Part shown: positions 1-8,218 of the stretch, piece by piece
Position numbering within the stretch: the stretch's first letter is position 1
Layout of the letters: each line of letters starts with the position of its first letter
From: Croceibacterium_A sp035626815
GTDB taxonomy: Bacteria > Pseudomonadota > Alphaproteobacteria > Sphingomonadales > Sphingomonadaceae
Assembly: GCA_035626815.1 (NCBI GenBank)
Contig: DASPMY010000049.1
Span: forward strand, 124,001 to 188,000
Direction: 5' to 3'
DNA: 64,000 nt
Notes under the pieces: generated by a model
Told to the model about the DNA's origin: nothing
Seen by the model: the letters and a program-made list of their open reading frames with translations, nothing else
Databases searched by the model: none
Program-made: the position numbers and the translations under genes

Positions 1-656
1 GCGATCGCGCCCTGCGCGGTGGCGACGGTCGATTCGCTCCACTCGGTCGCCCGGCTCGTCTCGTAGACCTGGGACCCGTCGCCGGGGATCGTCGCGGCCA
101 GGCGGGCGACGAACTCGACCGGATGGAACTGGCTCTGGCCGGGGAGCCGCAGCGCCCCGGTGACCGGGAAGGGCAGCTCGGTCTCTCCGACGAGCTCCAT
201 CGGCAGCCCGGCGCGCGCGGCGGCGGCGCGCTCGCTCTCGAGCTGCTCGGCGCCGTCGGCCGTGGTCGCGTAGACCCAGCTGTCGGCCCGCTCGAAGTCG
301 CACGCGAGGCCGTGGCGCGCGACCAGCTCCCCGATCAGCGCGACGCCGGCGAGATTGGCCTCGGCGTAAGCCCGCGCCGCGTCATCGCCGTGCTGCTGCG
401 CGATGCGCTGCAGGAACAGCGCGTGCTGCGCGGTGACCTTGGCGGTCGAGCGCCCGGTCACCCCGCGGCCGACGCGCTCGGCCTCGACCAGCGCGACGGT
501 GAGGCCGCGGTCCTTGAGCAGCCGCGCGGCGATCACGCCGACGATGCCGCCGCCGATGATCGCGACGTCGGCGGTGGCCTCGCCGTCGAGCGGCGCGAAG
601 CCGGTCGGCGCCGCCGTCTGGGTCCAGTAGCAATGATCGAGCGGTGCGGCCGCCAT
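1..656 (-). CDS. FAD-dependent oxidoreductase (DAO family), 5' part only
   Basis: The first 218 residues of a flavoprotein; the gene runs off the left edge of the window. The N-terminal Rossmann motif GGGIVG (residues 35-40) after a beta strand, with an acidic residue ending the next strand (VALVEAERVG), is the FAD-binding signature of D-amino-acid-oxidase-like oxidoreductases. The following GRGVTGRSTAKVTAQH stretch resembles flavoproteins that often carry a C-terminal Rieske domain; that end is outside the window, so this part is inference. Substrate unknown. ATG start at 656 with GGAGG 6-7 nt upstream, buried in a hairpin (663-686). Lies downstream of tig on the same strand with a 127-nt gap, so it may have its own promoter. 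Confidence 0.85.
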   Translation of the reverse strand, partial: MAAAPLDHCYWTQTAAPTGFAPLDGEATADVAIIGGGIVGVIAARLLKDRGLTVALVEAERVGRGVTGRSTAKVTAQHALFLQRIAQQHGDDAARAYAEANLAGVALIGELVARHGLACDFERADSWVYATTADGAEQLESERAAAARAGLPMELVGETELPFPVTGALRLPGQSQFHPVEFVARLAATIPGDGSQVYETSRATEWSESTVATAQGAI

Positions 657-662
657 GAGCGC

Positions 663-686
663 CCTCCAGGCCATCCGACCTGGAGG
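663..686 (-). promoter_or_regulatory. Hairpin covering the ribosome-binding site of the FAD oxidoreductase
   Basis: Perfect inverted repeat, 8-bp arms CCTCCAGG/CCTGGAGG with an 8-nt loop, ending 7 nt before the ATG at 656. Read on the minus strand, the GGAGG ribosome-binding site forms the 3' arm and would be paired with CCTCC. It could be a translational control element, or a weak tig terminator (no T-tract). The structure is seen; the function is inferred. Confidence 0.4.
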
Positions 687-783
687 AAACGGAGCGGGCG
701 ACGGTTGTGTTCCGCGCGCCGCTGCTCCGCCGGCTCGAGCAGCGCCCGGCGCGCCGGCGCTGCGGGCGGCCGTCGGCCCTAGC

Positions 784-2349
784 CTACTTTTTGGCCGGGG
801 CCTTCTTGGCGGCGGCCTTCTTCGGCGCGGCGACCTTGGCCGGCTTTTCGGCCGGGGGAGCGGCCTTCTTGGCGGCCGGCTTGGCGGTCTTCCCAGGGGC
901 CGCCTTCTTGGCAGCGGCCTTCCCGGCGGGGGCTTCCTCGGCGTCGGCGGCCGGCTTCTCGCTCTTGGGCGAAGCCGTCTTCTTGCCGCCTGCCTTCTTG
1001 GCCGGCGGCGGGGGTGTGCTTTCCTCGGCCTCGATCGCCGCCTCGAGCTCCTCGCGGGTCACCTGGCGCTCGCTCACCTCGGCCTTGTCGAACAGGAAAT
1101 CGACGACCTTGTCCTCGTAGAGCGGGGCGCGCAGTTGCGCCTGGGCCATCGCGTCCTGGCGGACGTACTCGACGAACCGCTCGCGGCTGTCGGGGCTGTA
1201 CTGCTGCGCGGCCTGCTGGATCAGCATGCCCATCTCCTGCGCGGTGACCTCGACGCCGTTCTTCTGGCCAATCTCCGACAGCAGCAGGCCGAGGCGCACG
1301 CGGCGCTCGGCGATGCGGCGGTAGTCGTCCTTTTCGGCCTCGATCTCGGCGAGGCCGGCGGCCGGGTCCTCCTCCTTGGCGATCTCGGCCTGGAGCTGCT
1401 GCCAGATCTGCTCGAACTCGGCGTCGACCATCGTCTGCGGCACTTCGAAGTCATGCTCCGAGGCGAGCCGGTCGAGCAGCTGGCGCTTCATCTGGGTGCG
1501 CGTCAGGCCGGCCGATTCCTGCTCCAGCTGGGTCTTGAGCAGGCCCTTGAGCTGGTCGAGCCCCTCGAGCCCGAGCGACTTGGCGAAGTCCTCGTCGACG
1601 CGGGTCTCGCCTTCGACCTGGACCTTCTTGACGGTGACGTCGAACTCGGCTTCGCGGCCCTTCAGCTCGGGCGCCTGGTAGTCCGCCGGGAAGGTCACCG
1701 TGATGGTCTTGCTGTCGCCCGCCTTGAGCCCGGCGAGCTGCTCCTCGAAGCCGGGGATGAAGCGGTTGGCGCCGATCACCAGCGGCGTGTCCTCGGCCTT
1801 GCCGCCTTCGAACTCGCGTCCGTCCACGCGGCCGACGAAGTCGATGATCAGCTGGTCGCCGGCGGCGGCCTTGCGGCCCTTCGGCGCGTCGGCGTAGCTC
1901 TTCTGGTTGGCGGCCATCCGCTGCAGCGCGGCGTCGAGCGCCTCGTCCGACACCGCCACGGTCAGCTTCTCGAGCTTGATGCCGTCGAGCGACGGCGCCT
2001 CGATCTCGGGCAGGACCTCGACCTCGACCTTGAGCTCGGCGTCCTTCCCTTCGGCGTAGCCCTCGTCGAGGTCGACCTTGGGCTGCAGCGCCGGGCGCAG
2101 CTGCTTCTCGCGCATCAGCGTGTCGATCGATTCGCGCACGCTGGCGTTGAACGCGTCCGAATGCAGCGCTGCGCCGTGCATCTTGCGGATCAGGTTGGCC
2201 GGCACCTTGCCCGGGCGGAACCCCGGCATGCGCACTTGCGGGGCGACCTTCTTCACCTCGGCATCGATCCGCGCCTCGATCTCCTTGGCCGGGATCCTGA
2301 CGGTGTAGGCGCGCTTGAGCCCCTTGTTGGTGGTTTCGACGATCTGCAT
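784..2349 (-). CDS. tig: Trigger factor (ribosome-associated chaperone / peptidyl-prolyl isomerase)
   Basis: 521-aa chaperone that binds ribosomal protein L23 at the exit tunnel and shields nascent chains. The ribosome-docking signature GFRPGK is at residues 43-48 of the N-terminal domain; an FKBP-like PPIase domain (VGRVDGREFEGG) and a helical C-terminal domain follow. The last ~70 residues are a low-complexity A/K/P tail (repeated KKAA, AAKKA), making the protein longer than the ~430 aa of the E. coli form. Start chosen at MQIVETTNKGLKRAYTV, the conserved N-terminus; the frame stays open a further 26 codons upstream without homology. tRNA-Leu lies only 48 nt upstream on the same strand, so the two may share a transcript. 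Confidence 0.97.
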   Translation of the reverse strand: MQIVETTNKGLKRAYTVRIPAKEIEARIDAEVKKVAPQVRMPGFRPGKVPANLIRKMHGAALHSDAFNASVRESIDTLMREKQLRPALQPKVDLDEGYAEGKDAELKVEVEVLPEIEAPSLDGIKLEKLTVAVSDEALDAALQRMAANQKSYADAPKGRKAAAGDQLIIDFVGRVDGREFEGGKAEDTPLVIGANRFIPGFEEQLAGLKAGDSKTITVTFPADYQAPELKGREAEFDVTVKKVQVEGETRVDEDFAKSLGLEGLDQLKGLLKTQLEQESAGLTRTQMKRQLLDRLASEHDFEVPQTMVDAEFEQIWQQLQAEIAKEEDPAAGLAEIEAEKDDYRRIAERRVRLGLLLSEIGQKNGVEVTAQEMGMLIQQAAQQYSPDSRERFVEYVRQDAMAQAQLRAPLYEDKVVDFLFDKAEVSERQVTREELEAAIEAEESTPPPPAKKAGGKKTASPKSEKPAADAEEAPAGKAAAKKAAPGKTAKPAAKKAAPPAEKPAKVAAPKKAAAKKAPAKK

Positions 2350-2397
2350 TGCAAAGCCTTCCAGACAAACCTCACGAGGCCCAGCGCCGAGGGGAAC

Positions 2398-2482
2398 TGG
2401 TGCGGGCGAAGGGACTCGAACCCCCACATCTTGCGATACTGGAACCTAAATCCAGCGCGTCTACCAGTTCCGCCACGCCCGC
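2398..2482 (-). tRNA. tRNA-Leu (anticodon UAG), CCA encoded
   Basis: 85-nt type II tRNA. Acceptor arms GCGGGCG (2476-2482) and CGCCCGC (2402-2408) pair perfectly, the discriminator is A, and CCA is encoded at 2398-2400. The anticodon stem CTGGA/TCCAG encloses the loop TTTAGGT, giving anticodon TAG. There is a long variable arm (TATCGCAAGATG) and a T-arm with GGTTCGAGTCC. It reads CUN leucine codons, mainly CUA. It sits 48 nt before the tig start codon in the same orientation. Confidence 0.96.
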
Positions 2483-2498
2483 GGCCCGACGAATGCGT

Positions 2499-2514
2499 GC
2501 AGGCCGCGGCCTGC
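2499..2514. repeat. Perfect 16-bp palindrome upstream of tRNA-Leu
   Basis: GCAGGCCGCGGCCTGC is fully self-complementary and begins 17 bp upstream of the 5' end of tRNA-Leu, in the likely promoter region of tRNA-Leu/tig. It could be an operator or a chance GC palindrome. No protein or RNA partner can be named. Confidence 0.4.
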
Positions 2515-2636
2515 GAATTGAAGCAGCGCCCTTAGGGTCGCGGGGCGAAAAGGGCAAGCGGCACGGCGGCCCGATCGCGCCGGCGGAACGGGCACCGGCG
2601 GCAAGGCGTTCCATCAGCCGAGAAAGGATCCGTTCG

Positions 2637-3050
2637 ATGGACCGCAGCGACTACACCGATGCCGACTACCGCCAGCCGCACGTGCCGCCGACGACCCCGC
2701 CGGTGATCGATTCGAACGCCTCGGCGGGCGACGCCGCGACGCTGGCCCTGGCCGACGGCGACAGCGACGCGCCCGGCTCGCAGCCGGCCCATTTCAATCG
2801 GGGGCGCGAGGACGAGACGCTGTTCGACCACGGCAACGCAGGGCACCTGCAGTCAGGCGGCGGCGACAGGGATTTCCCCGGCGAGCAGCCCGACGAGATC
2901 GTCCCCGGCCAGGGCGACGACGACTGGCCGGAGCGGACCCCCGACGAGGTCGCGCCCGGCCAGGGCGACTTCGACCGGCCCGACAGCGCGCCGCAGGAGC
3001 TGCCGCCGCAGCCCGACACCGCGCCGGTCGAGACGCCGCCCGCGGATTGA
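2637..3050 (+). CDS. Hypothetical acidic protein with P-D-E-x-x-P-G-Q-G-D repeats
   Basis: 137-aa proline/aspartate-rich protein with no recognisable enzymatic domain, signal peptide or membrane segment. The C-terminal half has an imperfect tandem repeat: PDEIVPGQGDDDWP, then PDEVAPGQGDFDRP, preceded by a degenerate FPGEQ unit. It is probably intrinsically disordered. ATG start with a purine-rich ribosome-binding site (AGAAAGGA) about 8 nt upstream. It stands between tRNA-Leu (divergent) and the DUF3297 gene (same strand, 33-nt gap). Similar proteins occur in other sphingomonads as far as I recall; function unknown. Confidence 0.7.
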   Translation: MDRSDYTDADYRQPHVPPTTPPVIDSNASAGDAATLALADGDSDAPGSQPAHFNRGREDETLFDHGNAGHLQSGGGDRDFPGEQPDEIVPGQGDDDWPERTPDEVAPGQGDFDRPDSAPQELPPQPDTAPVETPPAD

Positions 3051-3083
3051 TTTTCGCCGCGCCCCGTGGCTAAGCCGCGCCGC

Positions 3084-3401
3084 ATGAGCGAAGAGCAACC
3101 CGAGCAGCCGGCGGCCGAAGCGAAATCGGCCGCGCCCGACGTCCCACCCGATCACCTGGCGATCGATCCGTCGAGCCCGCATTTCGACGCCGACAAGCTG
3201 CAGCGCGGCGTCGGCATCCGCTTCAAGGGCGTCGAGCGCAGCAACATCGAGGAGTACTGCATCTCCGAGGGCTGGGTGCGAGTCCAGGCGGGCAAGACGA
3301 TGGACCGCCGCGGCAAGCCGCTGACGCTCAAGCTGACCGGCCCGGTCGAGGCGTGGTACCAGGACCTCGGCGACGACGCGCCGGTGGCTAGGAAAGCCTA
3401 G
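3084..3401 (+). CDS. DUF3297 family protein
   Basis: 105-aa protein of the DUF3297 family, of unknown function, widespread in Proteobacteria. The core matches the family pattern: GIRFKGVERSNIEEYC, EGWVRVQAGKTMDRRG and the PLTLKLTGPVEAWYQ ending. The N-terminal ~30 residues are a variable E/P/A-rich leader. Start set at ATG 3084 (MSEEQPEQ); an in-frame GTG at 3066 would add six residues. Its 3' end overlaps the 3' end of convergent nhaA by 14 nt. Probably cytoplasmic. Confidence 0.85.
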   Translation: MSEEQPEQPAAEAKSAAPDVPPDHLAIDPSSPHFDADKLQRGVGIRFKGVERSNIEEYCISEGWVRVQAGKTMDRRGKPLTLKLTGPVEAWYQDLGDDAPVARKA

Positions 3402-4575
3402 CCGGCCGCGCCAGCCGCAGAATCGCGAACCCGAGCACCGCCGAGACGAGCGAGCCGGCGAGCACGCCGAGCTTGGCCTCCTCGACCAGCTCGGGCGCGC
3501 CCGGGAACGCCAGCGCGCCGATGAACAGGCTCATCGTGAAGCCGATCCCGCACAGCACGGCGGTGCCCCAGATCTGCGGCCAGCTCGATTCCTCCGGCCG
3601 GCGCGCGAAGCCGAGCCTGTCGGCCGCGACGATGCTGCCGAAGATGCCGGCCTGCTTGCCGAGCACCAGCCCGGCGCCGATCGCCAGCGGCAGCGGGTCG
3701 AGCAGCGCCCCCGGCCCGAGCCCGCCGAGCGCCAACCCCGCGTTGGCGAAACCGAACAGGGGGACGATCAGGTAGGCGTTCCAGCCGACCAGCGAATGCT
3801 CGAAGTCCTCGAGCAGCGGTCGCCCGCCGCGGGCCGCCATCGGGATCGCCATCGCCGCGACGACTCCGGCGACGGTCGGGTGGATGCCCGAGTGCAGCAT
3901 GCACCACCACAGCAGCGCCGCGCCGAGCGCATAGGGCAGCTTGCGGCCGATCCCGCGCCGGTTGAGCGCCATCAGCGCGGCGAACGCCAGCAGCGCGGCG
4001 AGCAGCCAGCCAAAGGCGATGTCCTCGGTATAGAACAGCGCGATGACCAGCACCGCGCCGATGTCGTCGACGATCGCCACCGTCAGCAGGAACAGCCGCA
4101 GCGGCCCGGGCACGCGGCGGCCGAGCAGGCCGATCACGCCCATGGCGAAGGCGATGTCGGTCGCCGCCGGGATCGCCCAGCCGCGCCGGAGCAGCGGCTC
4201 GCCGCCGGCGATCGCCAGGTAGAGCAGCGCCGGCGCGGCCATCCCGGCGGCGGCGGCGAGCACCGGCAGGCGGCGGCTGGCGGCGTCGGCGAGGTGGCCA
4301 GCGATCATCTCGCGCTTCACCTCGAGCCCGACGACGAAGAAGAACACCGCCATCAGGGCGTCGTTGATCCACGCGTGGAGCGTCCCGAGCCCGGCGACCG
4401 GGGTCCACGCCAGCCGGTGGTGGAACAGCGCGTGGTAGGCGGCGGCGAACGGCGAGTTGGCGGCCGCCACCGCCAGCACCGCGACCGCGATCAGCAGCAC
4501 CCCGGCGAAGGCGTCGGCGGCGAACAGCGCCTTGAACGGGCGCGCGGCGGCGGTGAGCAGGCGGGGCTGGGCCAT
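3388..4575 (-). CDS. nhaA: Na+/H+ antiporter NhaA
   Basis: 395-aa inner-membrane antiporter exchanging Na+ (or Li+) for H+. About 12 hydrophobic segments. Hallmark residues are visible: VGLEVKRE (83-89), ATDIAFAMG with D140, and the ion-binding aspartate pair VDDIGAV (D170, D171). Length matches the family (~390 aa). Start at MAQPRLLTAA; the frame extends far upstream without homology. Single gene, convergent with DUF3297 (14-nt overlap) and divergent from the glycosyltransferase at 4693 across a 117-bp gap that must hold both promoters. Confidence 0.97.
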   Translation of the reverse strand: MAQPRLLTAAARPFKALFAADAFAGVLLIAVAVLAVAAANSPFAAAYHALFHHRLAWTPVAGLGTLHAWINDALMAVFFFVVGLEVKREMIAGHLADAASRRLPVLAAAAGMAAPALLYLAIAGGEPLLRRGWAIPAATDIAFAMGVIGLLGRRVPGPLRLFLLTVAIVDDIGAVLVIALFYTEDIAFGWLLAALLAFAALMALNRRGIGRKLPYALGAALLWWCMLHSGIHPTVAGVVAAMAIPMAARGGRPLLEDFEHSLVGWNAYLIVPLFGFANAGLALGGLGPGALLDPLPLAIGAGLVLGKQAGIFGSIVAADRLGFARRPEESSWPQIWGTAVLCGIGFTMSLFIGALAFPGAPELVEEAKLGVLAGSLVSAVLGFAILRLARPARLS

Positions 4576-4692
4576 CGGCGCACCTTCCGGAATTGGCCGC
4601 GGCTGGCAAGCCGCGATGAAGGGTTTGCCTTTTCCGGGCGAAGGTTTACGCCAGACATCAACGCAATAGGGGGTTTCCCCTAGGGGGTTGGC

Positions 4693-6087
4693 GTGGGGCA
4701 GTGGACGCCGCTCGAGTGGCTGGCGCTCGTCGAGCACGAGCTGCTGCTGTTCGCCGCCGTGTTCTTCCTGATCGGCGCGCTCGACGAGCTGGCGGTGGAC
4801 GCCGGCTGGGCCTGGCTCAAGCTCACCGGACGCGCGAGGACATGGCGCATCCGCCGCTCCGAGGCGCGCGAGCGGCCGCTTTCCGGCGCGGCCGCGGTGC
4901 TGATCCCGGCGTGGCACGAGGCGCCGGTGATCGAGTTCACCATCGCCCACGCGCTGGCCGCCTGGCCGCAAGCCGAACTGCGGCTCTACGTCGGCTGCTA
5001 CTGCAACGATCCGGCGACGCTCGAGGCGGTGATGCGCGGCTCGGGAGGCGATCCGCGGGTGCGGGCGGTGGTTCACGGCCGCCACGGGCCGACCACCAAG
5101 GCCGATTGCCTCAACCGGCTCTACGCGGCGCTCGAGGACGACGAGCGGCGCAGCGGCCGCGCGGTGCGCCTGGTGGTCCTGCACGACGCCGAGGACATGG
5201 TCGACCCAGCGGCGCTGGCGCTGCTCGACGGCGCGCTGGCCGAGGCCGACTTCGTCCAGCTGCCGGTCCTCCCCGACGCGCAACGCTACTCGCGCTGGGT
5301 CGGCAGCCATTACTGCGAGGAGTTCGCCGAAGCGCACGGCAAGGCGATGGTGGTGCGCGAGGCGCTCGGGGCGGCAATGCCGTCGGCCGGGGTCGGCTGC
5401 GGCCTCGCCCGCGGCCTGCTCGGCGCGATGGTCCAGGAGAGCGGCGCGGCCGGGCCGTTCTCGGTCGAATCGCTGACCGAGGACTACGAGCTGGGCTTGC
5501 GGGTCAAGGCCGCCGGCGGCCGCTCGCGGTTCCTGCGCGTGCGCGGCGAGGACGGGCAGCTGGTCGCGACGCGCGCCTGCTTCCCGGCGCGGATCGACCA
5601 CGCGGTGCGGCAGAAGGCGCGCTGGGTCCACGGCATCGCGCTGCAGGGCTGGGACCGGCTCGGCTGGAGCGGTGGCCTCGGCGAATGGTGGATGCGACTG
5701 CGCGACCGGCGCGGGCCGCTGACCGCGCTGGTGCTGTTCGCCGGCTACGCGATGTTCGCGCTGGGCCTGGTGCTGGTCGCGGCGCACGCGCTCGGCCTGG
5801 CGCGCCCGTGGCGGATGGACCCTTGGCTCGAGGTGCTGATCGCCATCAATGTCGCGGCGTTCGCGTGGCGGGCGGCCATGCGCTTCGCCTTCACCGCGCG
5901 CGAGTACGGCTGGCGCGAGGGCGTATGGGCGGTGATGCGCCTTCCGGTGGCCAACGTGATCGCGATCATGGCCGGGCGCCGGGCGCTGGCCGCTTACGTC
6001 GGCAGCTTGCGCGGCGCGCGGCCGCAGTGGGACAAGACCTTCCACCACGCGCATCCGGCGGCGATGGCGCTGGGCCGCGCGGGATGA
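4693..6087 (+). CDS. Membrane glycosyltransferase, NfrB-like family 2
   Basis: 464-aa inner-membrane glycosyltransferase resembling the GT part of NfrB (phage N4 adsorption protein B). Layout: one N-terminal TM helix (~15-37), a cytoplasmic GT-2 domain beginning AAVLIPAWHEAPVIEF, the acidic motif HDAEDMVDP (~165), TEDYELG (~262) and the processive-type QxxRW motif QKARW (~307), then two or three C-terminal TM helices. E. coli NfrB has a further C-terminal c-di-GMP-binding domain; this protein ends without one. GTG start, only weakly supported by its ribosome-binding site. It overlaps the next gene by ATGA, so the two products probably work together in making and exporting a surface glycan. 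Donor sugar unknown. Confidence 0.85.
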   Translation: MGQWTPLEWLALVEHELLLFAAVFFLIGALDELAVDAGWAWLKLTGRARTWRIRRSEARERPLSGAAAVLIPAWHEAPVIEFTIAHALAAWPQAELRLYVGCYCNDPATLEAVMRGSGGDPRVRAVVHGRHGPTTKADCLNRLYAALEDDERRSGRAVRLVVLHDAEDMVDPAALALLDGALAEADFVQLPVLPDAQRYSRWVGSHYCEEFAEAHGKAMVVREALGAAMPSAGVGCGLARGLLGAMVQESGAAGPFSVESLTEDYELGLRVKAAGGRSRFLRVRGEDGQLVATRACFPARIDHAVRQKARWVHGIALQGWDRLGWSGGLGEWWMRLRDRRGPLTALVLFAGYAMFALGLVLVAAHALGLARPWRMDPWLEVLIAINVAAFAWRAAMRFAFTAREYGWREGVWAVMRLPVANVIAIMAGRRALAAYVGSLRGARPQWDKTFHHAHPAAMALGRAG

Positions 6088-7262
6088 GCGGCGCGGCCGC
6101 CTTCCGCGGACAGCCGCTGCTGCTGCTCGGCGCGCTGTTGGCGGCGTGGCTCGGCTTGCGCGTGGCGCTGTGGCAACCGCCGTTCGAGGATGGGGCGGCC
6201 ATCGCTCGGCTGGCCGAGGCCGCGCCGAGCCGGGCGATTGCACCTGCAGTGCGCTCGCCGGCCCCGGACCGGGGGGAGGTCGCCGCCGCGTCACCGCTGC
6301 CCGTGCCGTTGTCCGCGACGGTGGTTCCTTGGCCCGAGCCTCCCGCGCCCGAACCCCTGCCGGCGTGGTCGGCCGTGACCGTCGCGCCGGAGCCGGCCGC
6401 GCCGCTGCTATCGCCCCCCGAGCCCGCGATCGAGGTGCCGCGCGCGGCGCCGCGCTTCGCCGTCGGGCACAACCTGCTGCTGGCCGCGGGCCTCGCGCAG
6501 ATGGAGGTCCCGCCGGTCCTGCTCGCCTACCTGCAGGCGGCGCGGCCAACGCCGGGCGTTCCCGCCGCCGCGCCGGCGCTCGCCGCGCTGCCGCCGCGCG
6601 CCCCATCCGCGCTGTCGCGCTGGTCGGCCGACGGCTGGCTGCTGCTGCGCCGCGACACCGCCTCGCCGCTGCTGTCGGGCCGTCCGAGCTACGGCCGCAG
6701 CCAGGCCGGCGCGGTGGTCCGTTTCGCGCTGGCGCCGTCAAGCCCGCTGGGCCCGCAAGCCCACGTGCGCGCCAGCTCGGCGCTGGCCGGCGCGCGCGAG
6801 CGCGAGCTGGCCGCGGGCCTGTCGTTCCGCCCCGTGGCGCCGGTGCCGGTGCGGCTGGTCGCCGAAGCGCGCGCCAGCGAGACCGCGCGCGGCACCGAGC
6901 TGCGGCCGGCGGCCTACGCGGTCACGGAATTCGCCCCGCTCGACCTGCCGCTCGGCATGCGCGGCGAGGCTTACGCTCAGGCCGGCTACGTCGGCGGCGC
7001 CTTCGCCACGCCGTTCGCCGACGGCCAGGCGCGGATCGAGCGCCCGCTTGGGCGCCTCGCCGCGGCGGAGCTCCGCGCCGGCGCGGGGGCGTGGGGCGGG
7101 GCGCAGAAGGGCTCGGCGCGGCTCGACGTCGGACCGACCGCGGCCGTGACTTTCCGGCTGGGAGACGCGCGCGGGCGGGTGGCCGCGGACTACCGCTTCC
7201 GCGTCGCCGGCGACGCCGAGCCCGCCAGCGGCCCGGCGCTGACGCTTTCTGCGGGTTTCTAG
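6084..7262 (+). CDS. Putative outer-membrane barrel protein with N-terminal membrane anchor and proline-rich linker
   Basis: 392 aa, no named family recognised. Residues ~10-30 form a hydrophobic helix (signal or anchor). Residues ~40-130 are a proline/alanine-rich linker long enough to span periplasm. From ~170 the sequence alternates polar and hydrophobic residues with many Arg/Gly turns and ends in Phe (TLSAGF), as outer-membrane beta-barrels do. Translationally coupled (ATGA) to the NfrB-like glycosyltransferase, hence a likely NfrA-like partner, though much shorter than E. coli NfrA and without visible TPR repeats. Function inferred from context and composition only. Confidence 0.7.
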   Translation: MSGAAAFRGQPLLLLGALLAAWLGLRVALWQPPFEDGAAIARLAEAAPSRAIAPAVRSPAPDRGEVAAASPLPVPLSATVVPWPEPPAPEPLPAWSAVTVAPEPAAPLLSPPEPAIEVPRAAPRFAVGHNLLLAAGLAQMEVPPVLLAYLQAARPTPGVPAAAPALAALPPRAPSALSRWSADGWLLLRRDTASPLLSGRPSYGRSQAGAVVRFALAPSSPLGPQAHVRASSALAGARERELAAGLSFRPVAPVPVRLVAEARASETARGTELRPAAYAVTEFAPLDLPLGMRGEAYAQAGYVGGAFATPFADGQARIERPLGRLAAAELRAGAGAWGGAQKGSARLDVGPTAAVTFRLGDARGRVAADYRFRVAGDAEPASGPALTLSAGF

Positions 7263-7306
7263 GGCGCTCACCTTCAATACAGCACCCGCTTGCGATAGGG
7301 CGGGGC

Positions 7307-8218
7307 ATGGACGTCTACCTCCCCATTGCCAACCTGGCGGTCAACGGGCTGGTCATCGTCCTGCTCGGCGCCGCGACCGGCATCCTGTCGGGCATTTTCG
7401 GGGTCGGCGGCGGCTTCCTGACCACCCCGCTGCTGATCTTCTACGGCGTCCCGCCGACGGTCGCCGCCGCCTCGTCGGCCAGCCAGGTGACCGGCGCCAG
7501 CGTCTCGGGCGTGTTCGCCCACACCCGCCGCGGCGGGGTCGACTACCAGCTCGGCGCGGTCACCGTGGCCGGCGGGGTGATCGGCGCGACCATCGGCGCG
7601 CTGCTGTTCCGCCTGCTGCAATCGATCGGCCAGATCGATACCGTGATCAACATCCTCTACGTGCTGCTGCTCGGCACGATCGGCGCGCTGATGGCCCGCG
7701 AGAGCCTCGAGGCGCTCAAGGCCAGCCGCGGCGAGCGGCCGCGCGCGGCCAAGCGGCGGCATCACCCGCTGGTCGCCAGCCTGCCGCTGCGCTGGCGGTT
7801 CTACCGCTCGGGGCTATACATCTCGCCGCTGGCGCCGCTGCTGCTCGGCTTCGTCACCGGCGTGCTGACGATGCTGATGGGGGTCGGCGGCGGGTTCATC
7901 CTGGTTCCGGCGATGCTCTACATCCTCGGGATGAGCGCCAACGTCGTCGTCGGCACCTCGCTGTTCCAGATCCTGTTCGTGACGATGGCGGCGACGATGA
8001 TGCATTCGCTGACCACCAAGGCGGTCGACATCGTGCTCGCCGGGCTGCTGCTGCTCGGCTCGGTCACCGGCGCGCAGATCGGCAGCCGCATCGCCGTCTC
8101 GGTCAAGCCGGAGATCCTGCGCCTGACGCTGGCGGCGATCGTGCTGGTGGTGGCGCTGCGCATGGCCTTCGGCCTCGGCGTGCGGCCCGACGAGGTCTAT
8201 ACCGTGGTGCCGCTGTGA
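7307..8218 (+). CDS. TSUP / TauE-SafE family sulfite exporter-like permease
   Basis: 303-aa polytopic membrane protein of the TauE/SafE family, which exports organosulfur anions or sulfite. The duplicated four-helix architecture is clear: each half starts with the family motif (IFGVGGGFLTTPLL near residue 30; LMGVGGGFILVPAML near 190). ATG at 7307. Its stop overlaps the GTG of the following TIGR02186 gene (GTGA), a pairing typical of Alphaproteobacteria. Substrate not determinable. Confidence 0.92.
   Translation: MDVYLPIANLAVNGLVIVLLGAATGILSGIFGVGGGFLTTPLLIFYGVPPTVAAASSASQVTGASVSGVFAHTRRGGVDYQLGAVTVAGGVIGATIGALLFRLLQSIGQIDTVINILYVLLLGTIGALMARESLEALKASRGERPRAAKRRHHPLVASLPLRWRFYRSGLYISPLAPLLLGFVTGVLTMLMGVGGGFILVPAMLYILGMSANVVVGTSLFQILFVTMAATMMHSLTTKAVDIVLAGLLLLGSVTGAQIGSRIAVSVKPEILRLTLAAIVLVVALRMAFGLGVRPDEVYTVVPL

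Noticed and set aside
655..2535. 626-codon open frame on the plus strand opposite tig
   Set aside because: Composition-driven antisense frame: Leu/Gly/Arg-rich translation with no domain, lying exactly over trigger factor and the tRNA.
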